Positions 1 to 5,895 of a stretch of 36,611 bases of DNA are shown here, in pieces. The notes below the pieces were generated by a model. That model was given only the letters and a program-made list of their open reading frames with translations, ran no database searches and was not told where the DNA came from. Within the stretch, counting starts at the first letter, position 1, and each line of letters opens with the position of its first letter. Origin of the DNA: Bacillus sanguinis (GTDB lineage Bacteria > Bacillota > Bacilli > Bacillales > Bacillaceae_G); contig NZ_BOQB01000162.1 in the NCBI RefSeq assembly GCF_018332475.1, forward strand, positions 1 through 36,611. Direction: 5' to 3'. The translations under genes were made by a program, and so were the position numbers.

Positions 1-3
1 CCT

Positions 4-162
4 TTTATCCCGCATTTAACGGGCAGTAAGACCCCCCACCTCAAAATTCAGCGAAAGCAAAGAAGCTAGGTGGGAGTCGGGCTGCCCGTAAAATCCCGAT
101 TGGTTCAACTAATAATCAGTGGGGGATGAACAAAACCCCCACTGATTAAAGTTTCACTTTAT
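4..162 (+). repeat. bcr1-type structured repeat, copy 1
   Basis: The core (about 9-157) is flanked by TTTAT at 4-8 and 158-162, as expected of a target duplication. ACGGGCAG at 19-26 pairs with CTGCCCGT at 82-89 and encloses a smaller CCCACCT/AGGTGGG hairpin. A second hairpin pairs AATCAGTGGGGG with CCCCCACTGATT near 114-146. A diverged copy with the same architecture lies at 3720-3874. From memory, this matches bcr1, a ~155 bp mobile-like element of the B. cereus group with a TTTAT duplication. It has no coding capacity. Confidence 0.85.
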
Positions 163-177
163 TATAAATAGCAATAG

Positions 178-209
178 AAAAGACGACCGTCTATACCCGG
201 TCGTCTTTT
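178..209. terminator. bidirectional terminator of the acyltransferase gene
   Basis: AAAAGACGACCG (178-189) pairs perfectly with CGGTCGTCTTTT (198-209) around an 8-nt loop, just past the stop of the minus-strand acyltransferase gene. The stem is the same as the terminator at 1277-1310, and the loop differs by one base, so the two appear to share an origin. Confidence 0.85.
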
Positions 210-210
210 C

Positions 211-816
211 TTATTTTTGATTTGATTGTAAAGTTTCCTTTAGCTCCTCAAACTTCTCATTTAATTGATCTGTCATCATTTTCATAGCTGTTTTTCGATC
301 TATTTGTTCTTCAGCATCAATTTGAATTGGGTCTCCAAAAATCAATTGTGCTTTTTTCCCTTTTATTAATTCTTTTATACTTGATGGGCCAATATAAGCT
401 GCCGGTACTAACGGAACGTTAGAACGTAGCGCAATCGTAACAGCCCCAGCTTTTAATGAAACGTCCTCTGTTGATCGCGTTCCACTTGGGAAAATCCCCA
501 CTACTTTACCTTCTTTTAATAGGCGTGATGGAATTTTAAGTGTACTCGGTCCTGGATTCGCATGATCTACAGGGAATGCATTCACATTTTTAAAGAACCA
601 ATTTTTGAACTTCCCTTCAAATAATTCTTTTTTGGCCATGTAATGAATTTGAGTCGGATACATCCCTGTAGCTAACATTAATACATCCATAAAACTTGTA
701 TGCGTGCAAGCAACAACATACGGGCCACCTTCTGGTAACTTTTCTCTTCCTTGCACTTCTACTTTCCCAGCGGTTTTAAATATATATTTTAACAAAAATG
801 TAATTGGTTTATACAT
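211..816 (-). CDS. plsC: 1-acyl-sn-glycerol-3-phosphate acyltransferase (PlsC family)
   Basis: This enzyme is expected to acylate lysophosphatidate at the sn-2 position to give phosphatidate, at the inner face of the membrane. The 201-aa protein has the catalytic HX4D box as H39-TSFM-D44, a basic segment near KNWFFK (about 71-76), and the glycerophosphate-binding block FPSGTRS at 109-115. That block has serine where most family members have glutamate (FPEGTRS). A variant there is not proof of inactivity, because the GTRS core is intact. A hydrophobic patch near residues 4-14 could act as a membrane anchor. The length fits short Bacillus PlsC proteins such as YhdO. The start is supported by AAAGGGACG upstream. 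The gene is monocistronic and ends in the terminator at 178-209. Confidence 0.88.
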   Translation of the reverse strand: MYKPITFLLKYIFKTAGKVEVQGREKLPEGGPYVVACTHTSFMDVLMLATGMYPTQIHYMAKKELFEGKFKNWFFKNVNAFPVDHANPGPSTLKIPSRLLKEGKVVGIFPSGTRSTEDVSLKAGAVTIALRSNVPLVPAAYIGPSSIKELIKGKKAQLIFGDPIQIDAEEQIDRKTAMKMMTDQLNEKFEELKETLQSNQK

Positions 817-929
817 TTGTTTCGTCCCTTTCTGAACATCCGAATTATAATCATTTTCTTACAACAATTATAACACTAAGTTTTAGGAGTTGGTAATAAT
901 TTTAAGTATTAATTGTTACATTTCAATTC

Positions 930-993
930 TTACAAAAGTGTAATTTTCTTGTAAGCTAATTCGATAGTTACTTCTTAAGATATTACATACAAT
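930..993 (+). promoter_or_regulatory. conserved control region of peptide cassette 1
   Basis: TTACAAAAGTGTAA (930-943) is a TTACA-N4-TGTAA dyad. It is followed by a further TGTAA (950-954) and the block GCTAATTCGATAGTT. A -10-like TACAAT lies at 988-993. The same dyad, block and -10 recur at 3465-3528 with identical spacing (58 nt from dyad to -10), while the sequence between them has diverged. That pattern suggests a regulator site and promoter. The -35 is not consensus, which would fit an activator-dependent or alternative-sigma promoter. Confidence 0.6.
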
Positions 994-1038
994 TAAGTCA
1001 GAAAGAAACAACAACTATTCGAAAAGGAGCGGATTCAT

Positions 1039-1140
1039 ATGATGAACAAAATGAAATCAAACAATTTTTTAAATACAGTGGGCATGGTATTTTCCGCTCT
1101 AATCGATGCAAAATCTGTTGCTTCTACATTAAACAAGTAA
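1039..1140 (+). CDS. 33-aa peptide A of cassette 1, unknown function
   Basis: I do not recognise this family. The peptide begins MMNKMKSNNFLNTVG and continues with FSALIDAKSVASTLNK, giving a basic N-terminus and a hydrophobic, possibly amphipathic middle. It has no lipobox or signal cleavage site. AAGGAGCGG precedes the tandem ATG codons by 5-8 nt. The paralog at 3576-3677 differs at only five residues, all mild except N9K, and the DNA shows synonymous changes such as ttaaacaag against ctaaacaaa. That is evidence of selection on the peptide. Peptide B starts 9 nt downstream with its own ribosome binding site, so the two are cotranscribed. Possible roles include a membrane-active peptide, a signal peptide or a small regulator; none can be chosen from sequence alone. 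Confidence 0.72.
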   Translation: MMNKMKSNNFLNTVGMVFSALIDAKSVASTLNK

Positions 1141-1149
1141 GGAGAATAC

Positions 1150-1248
1150 ATGATGAACAATATCACTTTTAACAAATTAGATTTTTTAGGATTAGCTAGC
1201 GGCTCAATTCTTCTTACTGCTTTTATTTACGCTGCTACGCTTGTATAA
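1150..1248 (+). CDS. 32-aa membrane peptide B of cassette 1, unknown function
   Basis: This peptide begins MMNNITFNKLDFLGLASG and ends in a hydrophobic run (ILLTAFIYAATLV) long enough for most of one membrane span, so it is probably a small membrane peptide. GGAG at 1141-1144 lies 5 nt before the first ATG. A paralog, broken by bcr1, exists at 3690-3941 and shares the NNITFNK.DF.GLASG..LLTAFIY pattern. From memory, short Bacillus-only families such as DUF3948 contain similar DFLGLASG-like peptides, but I could not verify this. The gene ends before the terminator at 1277-1310 and is translated right after peptide A, which suggests the two act together. Confidence 0.72.
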   Translation: MMNNITFNKLDFLGLASGSILLTAFIYAATLV

Positions 1249-1276
1249 CTTTGTGTCCCCTTTCCCCTTTATATAG

Positions 1277-1310
1277 AAAAAGACGACCGTCTATGCCCGG
1301 TCGTCTTTTT
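1277..1310. terminator. shared terminator of cassette 1 and the yrzO-like gene
   Basis: AAAAAGACGACCG (1277-1289) pairs with CGGTCGTCTTTTT (1298-1310). It serves cassette 1 on the plus strand. On the minus strand it overlaps the stop codon of the yrzO-like gene, so it acts in both directions. Confidence 0.88.
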
Positions 1311-1449
1311 AAATGTTTCTTTCTTTCAACTCTTTTAAAAGCTGTATCATTTCAGCTTGTTGTTTTATCTTCTTACGACCATTGCGATTAATTGCTGCCA
1401 ACTCACAAGCAACTCCAACGGCAAAGAAAAACAATAAACTTTCTAACAT
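1309..1449 (-). CDS. small membrane protein, YrzO-like
   Basis: This 46-aa protein begins MLESLLFFFAVGVACELAAI, one membrane span. It is followed by a basic patch (NRNGRKKIKQ) and an amphipathic, possibly coiled tail rich in Q, E, L and K that ends LKERNI. GGAGG sits 8 nt upstream of the ATG. The gene lies 21 nt downstream of the DMT exporter gene on the same strand and ends in the bidirectional terminator, so it is the second gene of that operon. From memory it resembles B. subtilis YrzO, whose function is unknown. The pairing suggests an accessory peptide for the transporter, which is only inference. Confidence 0.75.
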   Translation of the reverse strand: MLESLLFFFAVGVACELAAINRNGRKKIKQQAEMIQLLKELKERNI

Positions 1450-1470
1450 ATGAAATCCTCCAATTGCCTA

Positions 1471-2439
1471 TTAAACAGCTTGGCGTAATTGCTTTTCTTG
1501 TAAAATCTTCTTATTTATATTTTCTTCTTTTCTCTGACAAACGTTATTGCGAATAAGTGCTGCAATAACAAGTAAAGTTCCTACAATATCAAACATTGTT
1601 ATTTGATATCCTTGCATCATCATAATAATTAAAGTCGTAATAGGCACAAAGTTAATAAATAAAATCCCATTAATAGATGATAAGATTTTCACACCATAAT
1701 TCCAGGCGAGTAATGCTACGATTCCCGGTAATGTCATCATAAACAATAAATCATATTTCACGATAGAAATCGTTCCCATGCTCGGAACCGGTACATATCC
1801 AAGCGATGTAATGATTACAGTTATAATCCCTGTAACAGTCGTACCGAATACACACGTCAACGTAGAATAACGTAATGTTGACCAATCGCTACACGTTTGG
1901 CCACCCATCGTATAGATAACCCAACCTACAACCCCAACAAATATACACGCTAGTGAAAACATGTTATCTTTCAATGTTAAAAAGAAACTCATATCACCTT
2001 TTGTAATAACAAATATAGCTCCTACAAAAGCGATCATCATGCTCATTATCATATACTTTTTCGGTTTTACATGCTTATATCCCCATAGAATACAAATAGA
2101 AATCATCGGCATAAGTGCTTCCATAATGGAGGCTACCATCACGCCTGATTTTCCCATTAACATTTGACCTAAAAATATAAGTACATTATATACAGTAAAC
2201 GCCATCGTCCCGAAAAAGACAAGTAACTTTCCTCTTCCCTCTAAACGAAATGCCTGTTTTCCTTCTTTCATTAACAACAATACAATCAGTACGATTGCCA
2301 CCGCTCCGTAGCGAATAAGTGAAAAATAAAATGGATCTATGTATTCTAACGCATGATCAGCAACTGGAAACATCGCTCCCCATGACATACTTGCAATTAA
2401 ACATGCTAAAGCCCCTATTATCATTTGACCTTTTCTCAA
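1471..2439 (-). CDS. DMT/EamA-family transporter, YrdR-like
   Basis: This inner-membrane protein of the drug/metabolite transporter superfamily probably exports a small metabolite; the substrate is unknown. About 322 aa carry ten hydrophobic segments in two EamA repeats, the first opening with ACLIASMSWGAMFPVADHAL. I chose the TTG start at 2439 because GGAGG lies 7 nt upstream of it and the protein then begins MRKGQMIIGAL. An upstream ATG at 2469 is in frame but has no visible ribosome binding site. The gene is divergent from a LysR regulator, with a perfect 13-bp dyad between them. The LysR/DMT/YrzO trio resembles B. subtilis yrdQ-yrdR. The usual model is that the LysR protein controls the exporter. 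Confidence 0.85.
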   Translation of the reverse strand: MRKGQMIIGALACLIASMSWGAMFPVADHALEYIDPFYFSLIRYGAVAIVLIVLLLMKEGKQAFRLEGRGKLLVFFGTMAFTVYNVLIFLGQMLMGKSGVMVASIMEALMPMISICILWGYKHVKPKKYMIMSMMIAFVGAIFVITKGDMSFFLTLKDNMFSLACIFVGVVGWVIYTMGGQTCSDWSTLRYSTLTCVFGTTVTGIITVIITSLGYVPVPSMGTISIVKYDLLFMMTLPGIVALLAWNYGVKILSSINGILFINFVPITTLIIMMMQGYQITMFDIVGTLLVIAALIRNNVCQRKEENINKKILQEKQLRQAV

Positions 2440-2517
2440 TACAATTCCTCCGCTTCTTTCTATTTGCACAAAGAGAATTGTAAAAGAAAAAATATATCAC
2501 GTAAAATGATTCAAAAT

Positions 2518-2552
2518 GATGTTAACTATCACTTATAATGATAGTTAACATC
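2518..2552 (+). promoter_or_regulatory. perfect 13-bp dyad operator around a -10 box
   Basis: GATGTTAACTATC (2518-2530) and GATAGTTAACATC (2540-2552) are exact reverse complements. The 9-nt centre contains TATAAT (2534-2539), which suits the LysR-gene promoter. The right arm ends right at the ribosome binding site AAGGAGGA (2553-2560). The most likely role is an autoregulatory operator for the divergent LysR protein. A stem-loop in the mRNA leader is less likely, because transcription would start inside the dyad. Confidence 0.75.
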
Positions 2553-2567
2553 AAGGAGGATCATACT

Positions 2568-3434
2568 ATGGAATTAAGAGACTTACAAATCTTCCAAAGT
2601 GTTGCCGACCAAGGTAGTGTAAGTGGCGCAGCAAAGGAATTAAACTACGTACAATCAAATGTAACTGCACGTATTAAACAACTAGAAAACGAACTAAAAA
2701 CACCGCTCTTTTATCGTCATAAACGAGGCATGACTTTAACAGCTGAAGGAAGAAAAATGCTCGTTTATGTTCATAAAATTTTGCAAGATGTTGATGAGCT
2801 AAAACAAGTATTTTTAGATAGTGAAACACCGTCTGGTATATTAAAAATTGGTACAGTCGAAACAGTAAGTACATTACCTACCATTTTATCTTCTTACTAT
2901 AAACGCTATCCGAATGTCGATTTATCATTACAAGCAGGTTTAACAGAAGAATTGATTAGAGAAGTCCTTAACCATCAATTAGATGGTGCCTTTATATCAG
3001 GTCCAATTAAACATCCACTAATCGAACAGTATGATGTTAGCACAGAAAAATTAATGCTTGTAACACAAAATAAAGCTTTTCATATAGAAGAATTTACAAC
3101 AACGCCTCTACTCGTTTTTAACCAAGGATGTGGATATCGTTCCAAACTAGAACGATGGCTGAAAGATGAAGGTTTGCTACCAAAAAGAATTATGGAATTC
3201 AATATATTAGAGACGATATTAAACAGTGTTGCACTCGGCCTTGGAATTACACTTGTACCACAATCTGCTGTCCACCATCTTTCTAAAGCAGGTAAAGTGC
3301 ATTGTCATGCAATCCCTGAAAAATATGGTAGTATTTCAACAGTTTTCATACGCCGTAAAGATAGCTATATGACGAATTCAATGCGTAGCTTTTTAAAAAC
3401 AATTGAAGAGCATCATCATATCAATATGCTTTAA
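2568..3434 (+). CDS. LysR-family transcriptional regulator, YrdQ-like
   Basis: This 288-aa protein has the standard LTTR layout. A winged HTH occupies residues 2-61 ([20 protein letters not shown], then [20 protein letters not shown]). A periplasmic-binding-protein-like effector domain covers roughly 88-285. The start is the ATG at 2568 after AAGGAGGA with a 7-nt spacer; an upstream in-frame ATG at 2538 lies inside the operator dyad and is unlikely to be used. The gene is divergent from the DMT exporter gene, which it probably regulates, and it is probably also autoregulated through the dyad at 2518-2552. The effector cannot be inferred from the sequence. A terminator follows directly. Confidence 0.9.
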   Translation: MELRDLQIFQSVADQGSVSGAAKELNYVQSNVTARIKQLENELKTPLFYRHKRGMTLTAEGRKMLVYVHKILQDVDELKQVFLDSETPSGILKIGTVETVSTLPTILSSYYKRYPNVDLSLQAGLTEELIREVLNHQLDGAFISGPIKHPLIEQYDVSTEKLMLVTQNKAFHIEEFTTTPLLVFNQGCGYRSKLERWLKDEGLLPKRIMEFNILETILNSVALGLGITLVPQSAVHHLSKAGKVHCHAIPEKYGSISTVFIRRKDSYMTNSMRSFLKTIEEHHHINML

Positions 3435-3463
3435 AAGACATTCTTACATGAATGTCTTTTTTT
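3433..3463 (+). terminator. terminator of the LysR gene
   Basis: AAAAGACATT (3433-3442) pairs with AATGTCTTTT (3451-3460) and is followed by more T residues. It abuts the TTACA dyad of cassette 2, which begins at 3465. Confidence 0.82.
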
Positions 3464-3464
3464 C

Positions 3465-3528
3465 TTACAAAAGTGTAAGCCTCCCGTAAGCTAATTCGAT
3501 AGTTGCAGGCGATTATATTTCCTATAAT
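3465..3528 (+). promoter_or_regulatory. conserved control region of peptide cassette 2
   Basis: TTACAAAAGTGTAA (3465-3478), CGTAAGCTAATTCGATAGTT and a consensus TATAAT (3523-3528) reproduce the layout at 930-993, with the same 58-nt distance from dyad to -10. Conservation of this block against a diverged spacer supports binding by a regulator. The better -10 box suggests cassette 2 may be the stronger promoter. Confidence 0.6.
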
Positions 3529-3575
3529 TAAGACATAAAGCAGGGCAACAACAATTCGAAAAGGAGCGGATACAC

Positions 3576-3677
3576 ATGATGAACAAAATGAAATCAAACA
3601 AATTTTTAAATACAATGGGCATGGTGCTATCCGCACTTGTCGATGCAAAATCTGTTGCAACTACACTAAACAAATAA
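3576..3677 (+). CDS. 33-aa peptide A of cassette 2, unknown function
   Basis: This is a paralog of the peptide at 1039-1140, with 28 of 33 residues identical. The changes are N9K, V14M, F18L, I22V and S29T. AAGGAGCGG precedes the tandem ATG codons, as in cassette 1. The upstream stretch ACAACAATTCGAAAAGGAGCGG is also nearly the same, so the translation-initiation region was duplicated too. The reading frame is intact even though its partner peptide B is broken by bcr1, which raises the question of whether A can act alone. Confidence 0.72.
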   Translation: MMNKMKSNKFLNTMGMVLSALVDAKSVATTLNK

Positions 3678-3689
3678 GAAGAGATTATA

Positions 3690-3941
3690 ATGAACAACAT
3701 TACTTTCAACAAATCAGACTTTTCCCCGCATTAACGGGCAGTAAGACCCCCACTTCAAAATTCAACGAAATCAAAGAAGTTAGGTTTGGGATCAACTGCC
3801 CGTAAAAGCCCGATTGGTTCAACTAATAATCAGCGAGGGATACCCCGCCCTCACTGATTAAAGTTTCACTTTATCGGACTTGCAAGTGGAGCTACTCTTC
3901 TTACAGCTTTCATTTACACACTTGCTCAAGGTCTTGTTTAA
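3690..3941 (+). pseudogene. membrane peptide B of cassette 2, interrupted by bcr1
   Basis: The frame starts MNNITFNKSDF, then runs into the bcr1 repeat and stops after SPH at 3732-3734. Past the right TTTAT (3870-3874) the frame resumes as IGLASGATLLTAFIYTLAQ and ends GLV-stop at 3939-3941. Removing one TTTAT and the core restores a 33-codon gene that aligns with peptide B of cassette 1. The insertion adds 150 bp, a multiple of three, but stop codons in bcr1 prevent readthrough. An AGAAGAG ribosome binding site remains upstream. Confidence 0.85.
3720..3874 (+). repeat. bcr1-type structured repeat, copy 2, inserted in a gene
   Basis: The core at 3725-3869 is followed by TTTAT (3870-3874). The left duplicate has decayed to TTTTC (3720-3724). 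The outer pairing ACGGGCAG/CTGCCCGT is kept. In the 3' hairpin, GAGGG pairs with CCCTC where copy 1 has GGGGG with CCCCC, a compensatory change that supports selection on RNA or DNA structure. It has the same orientation as copy 1. Confidence 0.88.
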
Positions 3942-3971
3942 CACTTTGTTTCCCCAAACCCCTTTATATAG

Positions 3972-4006
3972 AAAAGGCTGCTCGTCTTATAGACAAGCAG
4001 CTTTTT
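3972..4006. terminator. terminator between cassette 2 and the molybdate regulator
   Basis: The stem-loop AAAAGGCTGCTCGTCT / AGACAAGCAGCTTTTT has one mismatch and one wobble pair and is followed by T residues. It overlaps the stop codon of the minus-strand regulator gene, so it probably serves both convergent units. Confidence 0.82.
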
Positions 4007-4925
4007 AGTTTATTTCATATATAATTTGACCTGTTTTCGTCATATCGTATCCGCCAATCGCTTTTAATTCATTATGAAATTCTTCCGATTGCAGAATGTC
4101 TTTCACGGCTTCAATCAGCTTTTCATTTTCTTTATTCTTCAAAATCACCAAATCATACTGTTCTTTCATGATTGGAATAAAGTCTACATTTACAATTTGC
4201 GAAAACTTTTCTGATCCTACTCCTACATCAGCTTTTCCATTTGCGACTTGCGTGGCAACACCAAGATGATTCGATTCTTCCCATTCGTATCCATTAATAC
4301 GTTCTTTATTTAACTTTTGAATTCGCAATTGTTCATCGACTAACACCCTAATGCCAGAGCCTTTTTCTCGATTTACAAATCGTATAGATGATTGAGATAA
4401 ATCATCCCATGTTTTTATATTTTTAGGATTCCCCTTTTGCACATAAAACCCGACGTTCCTCGCTAATAAATTAATCATCGTACACGGTTGTCCAACTAAA
4501 ATACGTTTTACGTAAGGAACATTATATGTACCCGTTTCGCCATCAAACAAATGCAAACTAACGATATTTCCTTCCCCTTGATACATCTTTACTAAACTCG
4601 TTAAACTACCTTGATATGCCCTTAATATACTTGAACTTGGCAGGCGATTCTCTATACGTTTCGCCAACATATCTAACGTTAGTTCTTGTCCGCTAATAAT
4701 ACATGTATTCAAGCCTCCACTATCTTCGCTCTTTACAGGAGTACCTTGTATTTTCCCTGTTTTCATTTGCTTTATATATTGTTCTAAATCCGTTGCATCA
4801 ATGCGCATCTGTCTACCAATTCTATAAGAAGGCAGTTCTCCTTTTTTTATTAGATCGTATACAGTTAATTTTGATACTTTTAATCGCTTCGCTACTTCTT
4901 CCGTTGTGTAGGAATGATGATCCAT
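4005..4925 (-). CDS. HTH_17/excisionase-type regulator with binding-protein-like domain (YvgK-like)
   Basis: This is probably the transcriptional regulator of the divergent modAB genes. The 306-aa protein starts at the ATG at 4925, chosen for GAGGA 7 nt upstream. Residues 6-55 are a MerR/excisionase-type winged HTH (TTEEVAKRLKVSKLTVYDLI, then GELPSYRIGRQMRI). Residues from about 80 to the end resemble the PBP_like domain seen in molybdate-related regulators (RAYQGSLTSLV, GSGIRVLVDEQL, VGVGSEKF). The design, a DNA-binding head fused to a substrate-binding-protein fold, suggests direct sensing of molybdate or a related oxyanion. It corresponds in layout to B. subtilis yvgK next to yvgL-yvgM. 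It differs from classical ModE, which uses TOBE/mop domains. Six phased repeats at 5001-5060 are its likely binding sites. Confidence 0.85.
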   Translation of the reverse strand: MDHHSYTTEEVAKRLKVSKLTVYDLIKKGELPSYRIGRQMRIDATDLEQYIKQMKTGKIQGTPVKSEDSGGLNTCIISGQELTLDMLAKRIENRLPSSSILRAYQGSLTSLVKMYQGEGNIVSLHLFDGETGTYNVPYVKRILVGQPCTMINLLARNVGFYVQKGNPKNIKTWDDLSQSSIRFVNREKGSGIRVLVDEQLRIQKLNKERINGYEWEESNHLGVATQVANGKADVGVGSEKFSQIVNVDFIPIMKEQYDLVILKNKENEKLIEAVKDILQSEEFHNELKAIGGYDMTKTGQIIYEIN

Positions 4926-5000
4926 AGACGATTCCTCACTTTCTTCCTTCATTGTAACAAAGAAAAGAATATTTCTCCTATATAAAAACAACTACATCGT

Positions 5001-5060
5001 TCAAATTATATTCAATTATAACTAGTTATATCTAATTATAATTAGTTATAATTAATTATA
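5001..5060 (+). promoter_or_regulatory. six tandem 10-bp operator repeats upstream of modA
   Basis: Six consecutive 10-mers read TCAAATTATA, TTCAATTATA, ACTAGTTATA, TCTAATTATA, ATTAGTTATA and ATTAATTATA. All end in RTTATA. One unit per 10 bp places every copy on the same DNA face. Overlapping perfect palindromes (ATAACTAGTTAT, TAATTATAATTA, ATAATTAATTAT) have centres exactly 15 bp apart. TATAAT occurs inside the array at 5037-5042 and 5047-5052, so binding would block promoters of one or both divergent genes. Confidence 0.75.
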
Positions 5061-5083
5061 TCAAAACGAGAGGGGATTTTTTT

Positions 5084-5890
5084 ATGAACAAGTTTACATT
5101 ACGATCCATCGGGGCACTTATACTTTCTTTTCTTCTTATATTTAGCGTTGGATGTACAAGTGGAGATAAGAAAGAGAAATCAACTGCTAAAGAAGGAAAA
5201 ACAGTTGAACTTACTATATCAGCTGCTGCAAGCTTACAAGATGCATTAAAAGAAATTGAAACAAAATATAAAGAAAAAGAACCTACTATTAAGCTTTCTT
5301 TTAACTTCGGTGCTTCTGGTGCACTTCAACAACAAATCGAACAAGGTGCACCTGCTGATTTATTCTTCTCAGCAGCCGAAGATAAATTCCAAACTCTTGT
5401 TAAAAAAGGATTCATTCATGAAAAAGAAGGGAAAAATCTTCTTGGAAATGAACTCGTTCTAGTCGTCCCAAAAGATAGTTCCCTTTCAAAAATTCAAGAT
5501 TTAAAAGATGAAAAAATCAAGAAAATCGCACTTGGTACACCTGAATCAGTACCTGCAGGAAAATACGCGAAGACTTCTCTTACACATGAAAACCTATGGA
5601 ATGACATTCAAAATAAAATCGTATTTACAAAAGATGTTCGCCAAGTGTTAACATATGTAGAAACAGGTAATGTCGATGCTGGTATTGTATACAAAACAGA
5701 TGCTCTTATTTCAAACAAAGTAAAAATTGGAGAGACAGCAGCAGCTACTTCTCATGAGCCAATTCACTATCCTTTAGGTGTTATAAAAGAATCTAAGCAC
5801 AAGAAAGAGGCGACTTCATTTTATGAGTATTTGCAGTCAAAAGATGCACAATCTATCTTTAAGAAATATGGATTTACAGTCCTATCATAA
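5084..5890 (+). CDS. modA: molybdate ABC transporter substrate-binding lipoprotein
   Basis: This protein captures molybdate (or tungstate) outside the membrane and delivers it to ModB. The 268-aa protein has a lipoprotein signal with lipobox FSVGC at about residues 20-24. The ModA signature follows: SAAASLQDALKEI near 47-59, and FGASGALQQQIEQGAPADLF, which contributes oxyanion ligands. Later come LGTPESVPAGKYA and VDAGIVYKTDA, typical of the second lobe. GAGGGGA lies 9 nt upstream of the ATG. modB starts 5 nt after the stop. The gene resembles B. subtilis yvgL. It is likely repressed through the repeat array just upstream when molybdate is plentiful, by analogy with ModE systems. Confidence 0.93.
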   Translation: MNKFTLRSIGALILSFLLIFSVGCTSGDKKEKSTAKEGKTVELTISAAASLQDALKEIETKYKEKEPTIKLSFNFGASGALQQQIEQGAPADLFFSAAEDKFQTLVKKGFIHEKEGKNLLGNELVLVVPKDSSLSKIQDLKDEKIKKIALGTPESVPAGKYAKTSLTHENLWNDIQNKIVFTKDVRQVLTYVETGNVDAGIVYKTDALISNKVKIGETAAATSHEPIHYPLGVIKESKHKKEATSFYEYLQSKDAQSIFKKYGFTVLS

Positions 5891-5895
5891 TTGCC

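Noticed and set aside
4-162. bcr1 copies as attenuators or terminators of flanking genes
   Set aside because: They have no T tract after their hairpins, they carry target duplications, and their positions relative to genes differ, so a mobile repeat is the simpler reading.
5018-5059. Operator at the mod promoter as three 12-bp palindromes spaced 15 bp apart
   Set aside because: It is a real pattern but follows from the 10-bp repeat being AT-rich and partly self-complementary; the direct-repeat reading explains all six units and fits the HTH type better.
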